From an uncultured Marvinbryantia sp. (lineage in GTDB: Bacteria; Bacillota; Clostridia; Lachnospirales; Lachnospiraceae): a DNA stretch of 64,000 nt. Made by a program: the position numbers and the translations under genes. The DNA lies in the NCBI RefSeq assembly GCF_905201705.1, contig NZ_CAJKOX010000010.1, positions 39,983 to 103,982 on the forward strand, written 5' to 3'. Below, piece after piece: positions 1-8,497 of this stretch. The notes under the pieces are model-generated. The model was not told where the DNA came from and did no database searches. It worked only from the letters and a program-made list of their open reading frames with translations. The number at the start of each line of letters is the position of its first letter. Position 1 is the first letter of the stretch.

Positions 1-881
1 TCGACCTTGCCACAGAAAATATCACCCTGATGACGGCAAACCTGCTGGGCGGCAACTGCCGTCTGACACAGTTTCCCACGCCGAAGAATACGGAATTTCT
101 GCTTCCTCTTTTAAAGGAACGGATTGACCAGGCGATAAACGCTCTCCCGAAGACGCGCTACGGGCTTCTCGGCATCGCCCTCGGCATTCATGGCGTTGTC
201 CATCATAACAAAATCATTTTTCTTCCGTATTCTTCTTTCGGAGATATCGATTTTGTGTCCCGCCTCGGCGATATCTACGGCGTACCCGTCGTGATGGAAA
301 ACGAGGCGAATCTTTCCGCGCTGGGCGAATGGGCGCACTGCCACGATACCAATGAAATGCTCTACATCAGCGTCCACTCCGGTATCGGCGCCGGCATCAT
401 CATGAAAAACCAGCTCGTCAAAGGCAAAAACGGCTACGCCGGCGAATTTGGTCATACTATTATCGAAGTGGACGGACGTCCCTGTCCCTGCGGCAATCAC
501 GGCTGTCTGGAGCAGTATGCCTCCGAGCGCGCACTGTTTGCGGAGCTCTCCGCCCAAAAGGGCTATCCGGTAAACGCCGAGGTCTACGGCAGACTTTACC
601 GCCAGGGCGACCCTGCCGCTGTGCGCGCCATGCAGCAGTTTATCAAATATATGTCTGTCGGCATCAACAATCTGCTGAACACCTTCAATCCGGACATCAT
701 CGTGCTCAACAGCTCGCTCACCATGTGCCACGCCGGACTGTGCGACGACATCGCGGCTCAGCTCCACAACAACATGAAGGGCTACTGCCGCCTGGTGCCC
801 TCCACCCTGCAGGACACCTCCGTGCTTCTTGGCGGCGTATACCTCATCCGGGAACGCTTTCTGTATCCGAACCGGATTTAA
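1..881 (+). CDS. ROK-family protein (transcriptional repressor or sugar kinase), 5' end outside window
   Basis: The reading frame is open from base 3 to the TAA at 879-881, so the gene runs in from the left edge. The visible part covers a ROK sugar-kinase-like fold: an ENEAN motif, a glycine-rich segment (SGIGAGII), an E-F-G-H motif and the ROK signature with its zinc ligands (CPCGNHGCLEQYAS). The C-terminus (FNPDIIVLN...) is typical of the family. ROK proteins are either sugar kinases or xylose-repressor-type regulators with an N-terminal winged helix. The missing N-terminus decides which. The in-frame residues before the first visible ATG at 30 (DLATENITL) resemble the sequence that follows the winged helix in repressors, so I favour a regulator. 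That is inference. Confidence 0.85.
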   Translation, partial: DLATENITLMTANLLGGNCRLTQFPTPKNTEFLLPLLKERIDQAINALPKTRYGLLGIALGIHGVVHHNKIIFLPYSSFGDIDFVSRLGDIYGVPVVMENEANLSALGEWAHCHDTNEMLYISVHSGIGAGIIMKNQLVKGKNGYAGEFGHTIIEVDGRPCPCGNHGCLEQYASERALFAELSAQKGYPVNAEVYGRLYRQGDPAAVRAMQQFIKYMSVGINNLLNTFNPDIIVLNSSLTMCHAGLCDDIAAQLHNNMKGYCRLVPSTLQDTSVLLGGVYLIRERFLYPNRI

Positions 882-950
882 ATGCCCGGATTGCATTTAC
901 AATGGTTCAATGCTAAAATAATCCGTAGAAAGCAAGAGAGAGGTGCTTAT

Positions 951-1409
951 ATGCTGACAATTTTTTTTGGAGATATGGAAAACAGCGTCTACAATACCGC
1001 TGTCTATTTTAAAAATACTTATGAGCCAGAATGGTTCGATTCCGCTCTGGCAAAGCAGATGGTTAAAGATATAGATAAATCAGATGTTCTGAGCGGCGAA
1101 TGTATCCAGAGCCCGGTATTGGGACAGATTCCTCCCGAAAGATTATCCGGCGGTGTAAAAACGCTGCTTCTTATGCTGAATGAACCGGATAAAATTTTCA
1201 ACGCCTCCACGTGCGGGGATAACTGCGCAAAATGGATTCTGAAGATAGCGGAAAGCAAAAACCTGACCATCAATCTCCGGCATCTGATGGATTTTGGGAA
1301 AGACACAAAATTCACCATCGTTGTCGGGAACGGCGGAGAAATCGTGCATTCAATGAAAGAGCTGATTCCCGTTGCCTCTGAATATCTGAACAAAATGAAA
1401 CAGGAGTAA
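951..1409 (+). CDS. DUF4869 family protein
   Basis: A 152-residue protein of unknown function. The start chosen is the ATG at 951, which has AGAGAGG seven bases upstream; the frame is open back to 882 but without a good ribosome site. The sequence begins MLTIFFGDM and has the conserved segments LSGGVKTL, FNASTCGDNCAKWILKIA and NLRHLMDFG that I associate with DUF4869. I see no signal peptide, membrane segment or catalytic motif. Its stop is six bases before the next start, and the CAGGAG that serves the next gene lies inside its last codons, so the two are co-translated. I associate this family with an adjacent ATPase gene, which suggests the two form a functional pair. The biochemical role is not known to me. 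Confidence 0.8.
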   Translation: MLTIFFGDMENSVYNTAVYFKNTYEPEWFDSALAKQMVKDIDKSDVLSGECIQSPVLGQIPPERLSGGVKTLLLMLNEPDKIFNASTCGDNCAKWILKIAESKNLTINLRHLMDFGKDTKFTIVVGNGGEIVHSMKELIPVASEYLNKMKQE

Positions 1410-1415
1410 TATATT

Positions 1416-2390
1416 ATGAAGGGCGCTCACAGAATCATTGTTGAATCAAAGAAAATCCGATACGATTTTACCATTAAAAGAAATATCACCATTCTCACTG
1501 GAGACAGCGGCTCCGGTAAAACCGTATTGATTGATTTTATCCGTGACTACAGAAGATACGGTACTGACAGCGGCATTGTGGTCTCCTGCGACCTTCCCTG
1601 CCGGACATTAGACAGCGAAGACTGGGAGCGGCAGTTGGAAGGCATATCCGGTTCCATCATTTTTATTGATGAAGGCAGCCGCTTTCTGGCTTCAAAAAAA
1701 TTCGCGGAGCTTGCTTTGAAATCAGATAACTACTTTGTGCTCGCAACACGGGAAAAGCTGCCAATGCTTCCTTACAGTGTCCGGGAAATATACGGCTTCC
1801 GTGAATCCGGAAAATTTCACGAAGCGAAGCAGAAGTACAACGAAATATATAATCTTTATGGAGAAATATCGGAAACAGACGGCATAAATCCGCATCTGGT
1901 AATAACAGAAGATTCAAATTCGGGATATGAATTTTTCAATGAGTTGTGCAGACAGAAAAATATCTCATGCATATCTGCCAATGGAAAGTCAAATATTCTG
2001 AAAGTATTGAAGAATACCGAAGCGACCGCCCAAAAAATATTGGTCATTGCAGACGGGGCGGCGCTTGGTTCAGAAATGCGCGAAATCATGCGCTATCTCG
2101 ACAGCGCAGAAAATGCAGCGCTATACGCGCCGGAATCCTTTGAATGGTTATTGTTGTCTACAAATGCCATTCCGGATGTAAATGTATCTGCAATCCTCCA
2201 AAAACCGGAAAATTATATCGAAAGTGAAAAGTACGCCAGCTGGGAACAGTTTTTTACTAAATTACTGTCTGAGCAGACACAGGGCAATCCCATATGGAGC
2301 TATTCCAAAAGAAAACTTGCCAGAAGTTATTTATCTTCAAGAATAGTAACAGCCGCCAAAAAAGTCATGCATCTGATTATCTGGGATTAG
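1416..2390 (+). CDS. P-loop ATPase paired with DUF4869
   Basis: A 324-residue soluble protein with a Walker A motif (GDSGSGKT, residues about 29-36) and a Walker B-like segment (SIIFIDEG, about 81-88) followed by a sensor-like YFVLATR. The N-terminal half therefore forms a compact P-loop NTPase. The C-terminal half (from about 145) has no motif I recognise, although LVITEDSNSGYEFF and KILVIADGAALGSEM look like a second Rossmann-type sheet. It lies six bases after the DUF4869 gene and uses the ribosome site within that gene's 3' end. No transporter signature (no LSGGQ) and no membrane segment are present, so it is not an ABC ATPase. Such proteins are sometimes auto-annotated as translation initiation factor 2, which the sequence does not support. 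Confidence 0.75.
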   Translation: MKGAHRIIVESKKIRYDFTIKRNITILTGDSGSGKTVLIDFIRDYRRYGTDSGIVVSCDLPCRTLDSEDWERQLEGISGSIIFIDEGSRFLASKKFAELALKSDNYFVLATREKLPMLPYSVREIYGFRESGKFHEAKQKYNEIYNLYGEISETDGINPHLVITEDSNSGYEFFNELCRQKNISCISANGKSNILKVLKNTEATAQKILVIADGAALGSEMREIMRYLDSAENAALYAPESFEWLLLSTNAIPDVNVSAILQKPENYIESEKYASWEQFFTKLLSEQTQGNPIWSYSKRKLARSYLSSRIVTAAKKVMHLIIWD

Positions 2391-2413
2391 ATAAAATCAA
2401 CAAAAAAGTTCTC

Positions 2414-2442
2414 TTGCAAAGCAGACAGCTATATGCTATCAT
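2414..2442 (+). promoter_or_regulatory. Sigma-A promoter of the corrinoid transporter operon
   Basis: TTGCAA (2414-2419) and TATCAT (2437-2442) are separated by exactly 17 bases. Transcription would start near 2449, just ahead of the riboswitch. Confidence 0.7.
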
Positions 2443-2460
2443 GAATTTTGTCGAAACAAA

Positions 2461-2617
2461 GCAGGTGAATTTCCGTATCCGGAAATGAGAGGGAATCAGG
2501 AAAAGCCTGAGCGATGCGGTCACTGTGAGCAGGGAGCTTCCCCGGATATCCATTGCGGCGAATGCCGTGAGAAGGAGGGACAAGCGCAAATCTGTGAGCC
2601 AGGAAACCTGCCTGCCT
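2461..2617 (+). promoter_or_regulatory. Cobalamin (B12) riboswitch aptamer
   Basis: The leader carries the hallmarks of the cobalamin riboswitch in order: an AGGGAAT...GG core segment at 2480-2490, a GGTCACTGTGAGCAGGG segment around 2518-2534, a GCCGTGAGAAGGAGGG segment around 2564-2579 that matches the GCCACTG...GGGAAGG core, and the B12 box GCCAGGAAACCTGCC at 2598-2612. It lies in the 5' leader of a periplasmic-binding-protein, permease and ATPase set of the vitamin B12/iron-siderophore type. By established knowledge such riboswitches turn expression off when adenosyl- or related cobalamins bind. The stretch 2618-2760 between aptamer and terminator probably contains the antiterminator. Confidence 0.92.
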
Positions 2618-2760
2618 TGTGCGAAAGAAGCTTCCATGCAAAGCATCCTCGCAGATTTGTTCGTATCTACGACACACGCAGCAGTTCCGTTTTTCCGGTT
2701 CATGCAGTCGTCTGCAAAGCCCGGTCCGGACTACTGTGCACAAAACGGTCTGTCTGGTAT

Positions 2761-2793
2761 GCCTGTCTGTGAAGACAGGCTCGATTCTTTTTT
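2761..2793 (+). terminator. Riboswitch-controlled intrinsic terminator
   Basis: A perfect 8-bp stem (GCCTGTCT / AGACAGGC, four-base loop) at 2761-2780 is followed by a T-rich tract ending in six Ts (2788-2793). It sits between the cobalamin aptamer and the first gene, as expected for transcriptional control. Confidence 0.8.
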
Positions 2794-2871
2794 ATGGACT
2801 TCCAGTAACCAATCACTCATTTCATGATGTTGGGGCAAAAGTCCCGACCATAATACCTATGGAGGTGCAAG

Positions 2872-3918
2872 ATGAAAAAAAGGAACCAATTACTGACACT
2901 GATTATGGCTGGCGTAATGGCGCTCTCCCCGGCAGCAGCTTTTGCTGAGGAAACAGAAGCCGAAACACAGGAAGCCGCTGTGGAAACCGAAGCTGCGGAG
3001 ACAGAAGCTGACGGCGCAGAAGCCGCAGATGGCGACGTATTTCCTTTCACGCTGGTGACAAAGGACGACCAGGAGGTCACCTTTACACATGTTCCGGAGC
3101 GTGTAATCAGCACCAATCCCAACACCGGAGAGCAGCTTATGGCGCTTGGTCTCGGCGACAAAATTATCGGAACCTGCTACAACAACGCCCAGCTTCCGGA
3201 GCAGTACCGCGAAGAATACGAATCAAAGCCGGTGATCTCCGACAACAACGGTTATCCGTCCCTGGAGGTAGTTCTGGACCTGGAACCGGATTTCATCTAT
3301 GGAAGAAGCTCTGCTTTCAGCGATTCTGACACGGCGATTGCCACACATGATGCCTTAAGCGAGTACGGCATCATGTCCCTTTCTTCCATCGAAGGCTACA
3401 AGCTTGGCTGCGACGTGGAAGATGTTTATCAGGATTTTTACAACCTCGGCAAAATTTTCCAGGTTGAAGACAAAGCAAATGAAATCGTAGACGGTATGAA
3501 AGCCCAGATTGCGGCAGTAGAAGAGAAAATTGCCGGTACAGAGGAAGTGCGGGTATTCAACTTTGACTGCGAAATGGACGGCGGCGCCTACACGCCCGGA
3601 AACAACTTCACCTCAAAGCTGATGCGTCACGCAGGCGGCGTCAATGTATTTGAGGACCTTGAAAAAACCTGGAACACCGTAAGCTGGGAAGCCGTTGTAG
3701 AGGCAGACCCGGAGGTTATCGTCATCAATGATTACGGCGATACGACCGCAGACGAGAAAATCCAGTTCCTGCTGGACAACGAAGCTCTTTCCGATGTAAC
3801 TGCCATCAAGAACGAAAACTTCCTGGTTATCACGCTTCCGGAGGTATTCGCCAGCACCCGTGTGGGCGATACGATTGAAAAATTTGCCCAGGCATTCCAT
3901 CCGGAGTGTTTTGAATAA
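2872..3918 (+). CDS. btuF: Corrinoid ABC transporter substrate-binding protein (BtuF-type)
   Basis: A 348-residue secreted binding protein. The start has GGAGGT five bases ahead. Residues 1-25 form a Sec signal peptide (MKKRN, hydrophobic core, AFA|EE). The next 30 or so residues are a Glu/Thr/Ala-rich linker, then comes a helical-backbone BtuF/FecB-type fold with the usual elements: VPERVISTNPNTGEQLMALG, LEVVLDLEPDFIYG and a C-terminal VGDTIEKFAQAFHPE. Placement behind a cobalamin riboswitch makes cobalamin or a related corrinoid the likely ligand. An oddity is that no lipobox cysteine follows the signal peptide, whereas most Gram-positive binding proteins are lipoproteins, so how it is kept at the membrane is unclear. 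A siderophore ligand is the main alternative and the riboswitch argues against it. Confidence 0.88.
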   Translation: MKKRNQLLTLIMAGVMALSPAAAFAEETEAETQEAAVETEAAETEADGAEAADGDVFPFTLVTKDDQEVTFTHVPERVISTNPNTGEQLMALGLGDKIIGTCYNNAQLPEQYREEYESKPVISDNNGYPSLEVVLDLEPDFIYGRSSAFSDSDTAIATHDALSEYGIMSLSSIEGYKLGCDVEDVYQDFYNLGKIFQVEDKANEIVDGMKAQIAAVEEKIAGTEEVRVFNFDCEMDGGAYTPGNNFTSKLMRHAGGVNVFEDLEKTWNTVSWEAVVEADPEVIVINDYGDTTADEKIQFLLDNEALSDVTAIKNENFLVITLPEVFASTRVGDTIEKFAQAFHPECFE

Positions 3919-3924
3919 TTTCAT

Positions 3925-4983
3925 ATGAAACGGTTATGTAAATTCATGAGGGAACACGTGGGGATAACCTGCGTGTTCTTGCTAATACTATTGATTCTGT
4001 CGATGATTCTTGCCATCGGAATCGGACCTGTCAGCATCCCTTTCCAAACGGTCTGGCAGGTGGTTCTTCATCGTCTGACCGGCATAGGCGATGTTGAAGA
4101 TATCCGCATGAGCACGCAGAACATCGTCTGGCATCTGCGGACGCCGCGGGTGCTGATGGGCGCTATGGTAGGCGCGGCGCTGACGCTTTCGGGCGTCGCC
4201 ATGCAGTCATTTACCAAAAATCCGCTGGCAAGTCCCTATGTGCTGGGCGTATCCTCCGGCGCAACCTTCGGCGCTTCACTTGCCATTGTCACCGGAGCGC
4301 TCTCCTTCCTTGGCGCATACTCTGTCCAGGGCGGCGCTTTTATCGGCGCGATGGCGGCAATTTTAATTGTTTATTACATGGCGAAAAGCGGCAAAGAGGT
4401 GGCGCCCATCAAGCTGGTTCTGGTGGGAACGGCTATTTCCGCCATGTTTACCGCATTTTCAAACTTTCTCATTTACAAGGCCCCGGATGACAGCAAAATC
4501 CGGGAGGTGACGTTCTGGACGCTTGGCAGCGTAGCCAGTGCCCAGTGGGAAGAGCTTCTTCCCCTGTTTGTGGTACTGATACCGGGCTTTCTGTGCCTGT
4601 ATGCTCTCTCCACCTCCATGAACGCGCTTCTTATGGGAGAGAGCAGCGCGGTGACGCTGGGAATCAATATTAATCTCGTGCGCAAAATCACCGTCTTTCT
4701 GTCGGCGGCACTGACCGGAACGGCAGTGGCAGTGACCGGCAGCATCGGTTTCGTCGGACTTGTCATCCCGCATATCGTGCGGTCGATGGTCGGTGCGGAC
4801 CACCGGAAGGTGATTCCGATTTCCACGCTGCTGGGAGCGATTTTCCTGGTCTGGGTGGACGTCGGTGCCAGAATGCTCGACCAGCCCAGTGAAATTCCTA
4901 TCGGCATTATTACTTCCATGCTCGGAGCACCTGTCTTCCTGTGGATGATACGGGTACGGAAATATTCCTTCGGGAAATCTTAA
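3925..4983 (+). CDS. btuC: Corrinoid ABC transporter permease (BtuC/FecCD-type)
   Basis: A 352-residue integral membrane protein with about ten hydrophobic segments, the usual size for the FecCD/BtuC family. Diagnostic segments are LRTPRVLMGAMVGAALTLSG near residue 70, NPLASPYVLGVSSGA near 98 and GFVGLVIPHIVR near 275, the last being the cytoplasmic loop that contacts the ATPase. It starts six bases after the binding-protein stop. No clear Shine-Dalgarno sequence is seen, so translation may be coupled to the upstream gene. It would form the membrane channel of the corrinoid importer with the binding protein and ATPase on either side. Confidence 0.9.
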   Translation: MKRLCKFMREHVGITCVFLLILLILSMILAIGIGPVSIPFQTVWQVVLHRLTGIGDVEDIRMSTQNIVWHLRTPRVLMGAMVGAALTLSGVAMQSFTKNPLASPYVLGVSSGATFGASLAIVTGALSFLGAYSVQGGAFIGAMAAILIVYYMAKSGKEVAPIKLVLVGTAISAMFTAFSNFLIYKAPDDSKIREVTFWTLGSVASAQWEELLPLFVVLIPGFLCLYALSTSMNALLMGESSAVTLGININLVRKITVFLSAALTGTAVAVTGSIGFVGLVIPHIVRSMVGADHRKVIPISTLLGAIFLVWVDVGARMLDQPSEIPIGIITSMLGAPVFLWMIRVRKYSFGKS

Positions 4984-4996
4984 AGGAGGCGGACCT

Positions 4997-5746
4997 ATGC
5001 TCAGTGCAGAAAAAGTAAGCTACCGCACCCGGCAGGTGGAGATTATCCGGGATATTTCCCTCACCGTAAACCAGGGGGAATTCGTGGGCGTCATCGGTCC
5101 CAACGGAAGCGGAAAGTCGACGCTGCTGAAAAATATCTACAAAATGCTTGTGCCCGTTTCGGGAGATATCCTTCTGGACGGAAAAAGTCTTCTGAAAATG
5201 TCAAACCGGCAGATGGCGGAACGCATTGCGGTGGTTTCGCAGGAAAGCGAGGCAAATTTTGACTTCACCGTCGAAGAAGTTGTGCAGATGGGGCGCTATC
5301 CCAGAAAACGTCTGATGGAAGCCGCCAACGACCACGACCGCGAGGTGGTCTGCCATTCGCTGGAAATGGTCGGAATGGAAGATTTTCTGGAGAGAAGCTT
5401 TCTGAGCCTGTCCGGCGGCGAAAAGCAGCGGGTACTGATTGCCCGCGCGCTGGCGCAGGAAACGGAAATGATTATTCTGGACGAGCCGACCAACCATCTG
5501 GATATCGGCAGCCAGATAAAAACGCTGTCGCTTTTGAAAGCATCGAAAAAAACAGTGCTGACCGCACTGCACGATTTAAGTCTCGCTTCAAAATTCTGCG
5601 ACCGTATCTACGTGCTCAAGAACGGACAGAACCTGTGCGACGGCAGACCGGACGACGTTATCAGCTCCGCGCTGGTGGAGGAGCTCTACCATATCCATGC
5701 AGATGTATTCCGGCGAAACGAAAAAGTATTTATCGATTATGATTAA
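4997..5746 (+). CDS. btuD: Corrinoid ABC transporter ATP-binding protein (BtuD/FecE-type)
   Basis: A 249-residue ABC ATPase. Walker A is GPNGSGKST (about residue 35), the signature is LSGGEKQRV (about 138) and Walker B is MIILDEPTNHLD (about 157), followed by a switch His in TALHDLSLA. The length and the H-loop context fit the siderophore/B12 class. AAAGGAGG lies eight bases before the ATG. It completes the three-gene importer operon downstream of the cobalamin riboswitch. Confidence 0.92.
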   Translation: MLSAEKVSYRTRQVEIIRDISLTVNQGEFVGVIGPNGSGKSTLLKNIYKMLVPVSGDILLDGKSLLKMSNRQMAERIAVVSQESEANFDFTVEEVVQMGRYPRKRLMEAANDHDREVVCHSLEMVGMEDFLERSFLSLSGGEKQRVLIARALAQETEMIILDEPTNHLDIGSQIKTLSLLKASKKTVLTALHDLSLASKFCDRIYVLKNGQNLCDGRPDDVISSALVEELYHIHADVFRRNEKVFIDYD

Positions 5747-5756
5747 CAGATAACAA

Positions 5757-5773
5757 GGGCAGCCTGGCTGCCC
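5757..5773 (+). terminator. Hairpin after the corrinoid transporter (weak terminator)
   Basis: A 7-bp perfect stem (GGGCAGC / GCTGCCC) with a three-base loop lies 10 bases after the btuD stop. There is no clear T tract after it, so termination by this hairpin alone is uncertain. Confidence 0.4.
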
Positions 5774-5830
5774 TGTTGCATCGCAGGAAATCGTTGCAGG
5801 CAATTTGCAACGAAACCACTGTATTTAACA

Positions 5831-7048
5831 CTATATCTCCGTCATTCCCATAAGCCACTCCAGCGCATTTACCCGCCGGATGCCTTCGTAATCCCCCTCC
5901 GGGTCCTCGTCCAGCGTAAGAAGAAATTTGGGATAATGGTCATTGATTTTCTGCAACGGCACCAGTTCCCGCCGCAATGTCTGCTCATCTCGCACAGAAG
6001 CCGCCACCTGATAATATGTGATTCTTTTATAATCCATTGCCACAAAATCAACTTCCATTTCATCCAGCCTGCCGACATATACATCATACCCTCTGCGTAT
6101 CAGCTCCAGATAAACTACATTTTCCAGAATATGTCCCACATCGGCAGAACGGGCTCCCAGCAGCATATATCTCAGACCAATATCCACCACATAATACTTC
6201 TCCAGCGTTTTTAAATACTGCTTTCCTTTTATATTATATCTTTTTGCCTGATAAATAATGTAGCTCTCCATTAACGCATCCAGATATTTTTCTACTGTTT
6301 TTGTATCAATTTTTCTGCCGCTCGACGTCATAGTGTCCGCAATTTTCTTTGTGGAAAGCGGACTTCCAATACTATCAAACAGAAACCGTACAATGCTTTC
6401 CAACATCATCGTATCCGGAAACTTATTTCGTTTTGCAATATCTTTTACCACAATGGTGTTATAAATTCCGTCAAGGTAATCCCGGATTTCTTTCGGTCGC
6501 CCTGCAAGCTCCAGCGTATATGGGAAAGAGCTGTTTTCCAGATATGTCACATACTTTTTCCCAAGCTCCTGCATATTTCCTGTGCTCATCACATATTCTT
6601 TAAATGATAGCGGCAGCATCCTGATTTCCACATACCGTCCCGAAATCAGTGTGGCAATTTCCGACGACAGCATATAAGCATTTGAACCTGTCACATATAA
6701 ATCAACATTCTTTTTAATAAACAGACTGTCCAGAACCCCGGCAAAATCATCGCAGTGCTGTACTTCGTCAAGAAAAACATAGGTCATTTTATCCTGCACA
6801 AGGCGTTCCTTTATATATGCATGAAGCGCTCTGGGCTCCCGCAAATCATAGAAATCGTAATCTTCCAGATTTACCGCAATAATCTGTTCGCCGGATACGC
6901 CGTTTTTTCTCAGATAATCCTGATACATTTCCATCAGCGTTGATTTTCCGCACCGACGAACTCCCGTGATGATTTTTATTATATTTTTATCCCGAAATGC
7001 AATGAGTTTTTCAAGATACTCTTTTCTCTCTATCCGTCTGACAGCCAC
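5831..7048 (-). CDS. AAA-type ATPase with DUF4143 domain
   Basis: A protein of about 405 residues. The start chosen is a GTG at 7048 with AGGAGG eight bases ahead; a TTG at 7054 is too close to that site. The N-terminal AAA domain carries Walker A (GVRRCGKST, about residues 29-37) and Walker B (TYVFLDEVQ, about 90), then a sensor-type VTGSNA. The C-terminal part has the DUF4143 layout with a winged-helix-like segment (SPLSTKKIADTM) and ends in a domain reminiscent of a restriction-like nuclease fold (DVYVGRLDEMEVDFVA, where the D and E-V-D pattern is seen). The family is widespread in gut anaerobes and of uncertain function. It stands alone here, with its 3' end facing the corrinoid operon. 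Confidence 0.85.
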   Translation of the reverse strand: MAVRRIERKEYLEKLIAFRDKNIIKIITGVRRCGKSTLMEMYQDYLRKNGVSGEQIIAVNLEDYDFYDLREPRALHAYIKERLVQDKMTYVFLDEVQHCDDFAGVLDSLFIKKNVDLYVTGSNAYMLSSEIATLISGRYVEIRMLPLSFKEYVMSTGNMQELGKKYVTYLENSSFPYTLELAGRPKEIRDYLDGIYNTIVVKDIAKRNKFPDTMMLESIVRFLFDSIGSPLSTKKIADTMTSSGRKIDTKTVEKYLDALMESYIIYQAKRYNIKGKQYLKTLEKYYVVDIGLRYMLLGARSADVGHILENVVYLELIRRGYDVYVGRLDEMEVDFVAMDYKRITYYQVAASVRDEQTLRRELVPLQKINDHYPKFLLTLDEDPEGDYEGIRRVNALEWLMGMTEI

Positions 7049-7081
7049 AGGCAATCCCTCCTATTCATTTATATCTGTAAT

Positions 7082-7174
7082 CCCAAAACGTTCATTTAAA
7101 TAATATTTTTAGTATATTTTATCCCAAAACTTTTGGATTATCAATATTTTTAGGAAAATTTTCCCCAAAACTTC
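7082..7174. repeat. Imperfect 41-bp-period repeat upstream of the DUF4143 ATPase
   Basis: The octamer CCCAAAAC occurs at 7082, 7123 and 7164, exactly 41 bases apart each time. The last two are embedded in a longer shared unit (AATATTTTTAG followed by an A/T-rich run and then CCCAAAACTT). The array lies 34-126 bases upstream of the ATPase start, where a regulator could bind, and a palindrome CCAAAACTTTTGG lies at 7124-7136. Confidence 0.6.
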
Positions 7175-7253
7175 TGTTTTTTTCAATGCTATTTGGAATT
7201 TTCCCAATGTTCCGGAACGTTTCCGGCAAGCTTCCCTGTTGCAAAACCTCCCG

Positions 7254-7291
7254 AAAAAAACGCCGCCCGGATTTCTCCGCGCGGCATTTTT
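7254..7291 (-). terminator. Terminator of the sugar transport/dehydrogenase operon
   Basis: On the minus strand a GC-rich stem (GCCGCGCGG / CCGGGCGGC, one mismatch, six-base loop) is followed by a run of seven Ts. It lies about 20 bases after the dehydrogenase stop. An A/T tract on the other side could make it bidirectional. Confidence 0.75.
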
Positions 7292-7308
7292 CTTTGGCAT
7301 CATAATAT

Positions 7309-8352
7309 TTAGTTTACTTTTATAATTGCTTTTACAAGATCGGTCTTATTGTTGATTGCTTCCTCGAATGCCTCCTGGATATGGTCGAGGTCGAATTCGT
7401 GGGTCGCGATCTTCGCTACCGGGATAGAGCCGCTGGAAATCGCTGCGATTGCCTGCGGATATACGTTTCTGTAGCGGAATACGGATTTGATGGTCGCTTC
7501 CTTGTCCATGATCTGCGCGAAATTATAAGTGATTTCCTCTTTTGCGGAAATACCTACCAGCACGATGGTGCCGCCGCGCTTTACGAAGAACGGGGTCTGC
7601 GCGATCGTCACCGGAGAGCCTGCCGTCTCAAATACCTTGTCGGCGCCCTTTCCGTCTGTCAGTCTCTTTACTTCCTCAAATACATCCACCTTGCCGCTGT
7701 TGATCACATCGGTTGCGCCCAGCTCTTTTGCCTTCTCCAGACGCGCATCCACAAGGTCCGCCACGATAATTCTGCTTGCGCCGTGCGCCTTGCAGCACAT
7801 CATCGTCACCAGACCGATGCAGCCGCCGCCGAGAATCAGAACGGTATCGCCAAGCGTAACTTCGCCCTGGTTTGCAGCGTGCATACCAACGGAAAGCGGC
7901 TCAACCAGCGCACCCTCTTTCGTGGAAACGTTGTCCGGCAGCTTGAAGCACATATTCTCCGGGAATGCAATGAAATCCTCGTAGCATCCCTGTACCGGCG
8001 GTGTTGCCAGAAATACAACATCCGGGCAAAGGTTGTAACGACCCGATTTGCAGAATTCGCACTCGCCGCAGGTGATACCCGGCTCCAGCGCAACGCGGTC
8101 GCCCACCTTCAGCTCCTTGCATCCTTCGCCTACTTCCACAACGGTTCCCGCGCACTCATGTCCCAGCATGAATTCGTCATCCGTTACCACATAGGAACCG
8201 CATCTTCCGGAATGGAAATAATGCACGTCGGAACCGCAGATTCCGACATACTCCATTTTAACTACTACCTGTCCTGCTCCTGCAGTTGGCTTGTCGACTT
8301 CCTTAATAGTCATTTTGTCGACGCCGTTCATAAAAGCTGCTCTCATTTTCAT
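7309..8352 (-). CDS. Zinc-dependent polyol/alcohol dehydrogenase (sorbitol dehydrogenase-like)
   Basis: A medium-chain dehydrogenase of 347 residues. The ATG at 8352 is preferred because AAGGGAG precedes it; the frame is open further upstream. Catalytic zinc ligands are visible in CGSDVHYFHSGRCG and GHE (GHECAGTVVEVG). The structural zinc site is CGECEFCKSGRYNLC. The NAD-binding Rossmann motif is LILGGGCIGL, with an acidic residue (ADLVD) at the end of the second strand favouring NAD. The pattern is that of L-iditol/sorbitol/xylitol 2-dehydrogenases, which oxidise polyols to ketoses. It is the last gene of the ribose-type transport operon, so the imported substrate may be a polyol or be converted to one. 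Exact substrate is not readable from sequence. Confidence 0.85.
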   Translation of the reverse strand: MKMRAAFMNGVDKMTIKEVDKPTAGAGQVVVKMEYVGICGSDVHYFHSGRCGSYVVTDDEFMLGHECAGTVVEVGEGCKELKVGDRVALEPGITCGECEFCKSGRYNLCPDVVFLATPPVQGCYEDFIAFPENMCFKLPDNVSTKEGALVEPLSVGMHAANQGEVTLGDTVLILGGGCIGLVTMMCCKAHGASRIIVADLVDARLEKAKELGATDVINSGKVDVFEEVKRLTDGKGADKVFETAGSPVTIAQTPFFVKRGGTIVLVGISAKEEITYNFAQIMDKEATIKSVFRYRNVYPQAIAAISSGSIPVAKIATHEFDLDHIQEAFEEAINNKTDLVKAIIKVN

Positions 8353-8398
8353 GTCTTTATGCTCCCTTTCTGTTTTTGTATTGTATGTAAAACGCATT

Positions 8399-8424
8399 GC
8401 CTGGCAAGCGGGTGCCTGCCAGGC
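8399..8424 (-). promoter_or_regulatory. Intergenic hairpin after the binding-protein gene
   Basis: A perfect 8-bp inverted repeat (GCCTGGCA / TGCCAGGC, ten-base loop) lies between the binding-protein stop and the dehydrogenase start. There is no strong T tract on the minus strand, so it is more likely an mRNA-stabilising or processing hairpin than a terminator. Confidence 0.5.
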
Positions 8425-8497
8425 AGCTATTTACAATATTTTACCTTGCCTTTTTCTCAGGACTTTCCTATACAGATTCATTATATCTTTTTATTAC

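Noticed and set aside
2618..2760. A separate small gene between the riboswitch and its terminator
   Set aside because: Frames here overlap the aptamer and terminator and have no ribosome site; the stretch is better explained as expression platform.
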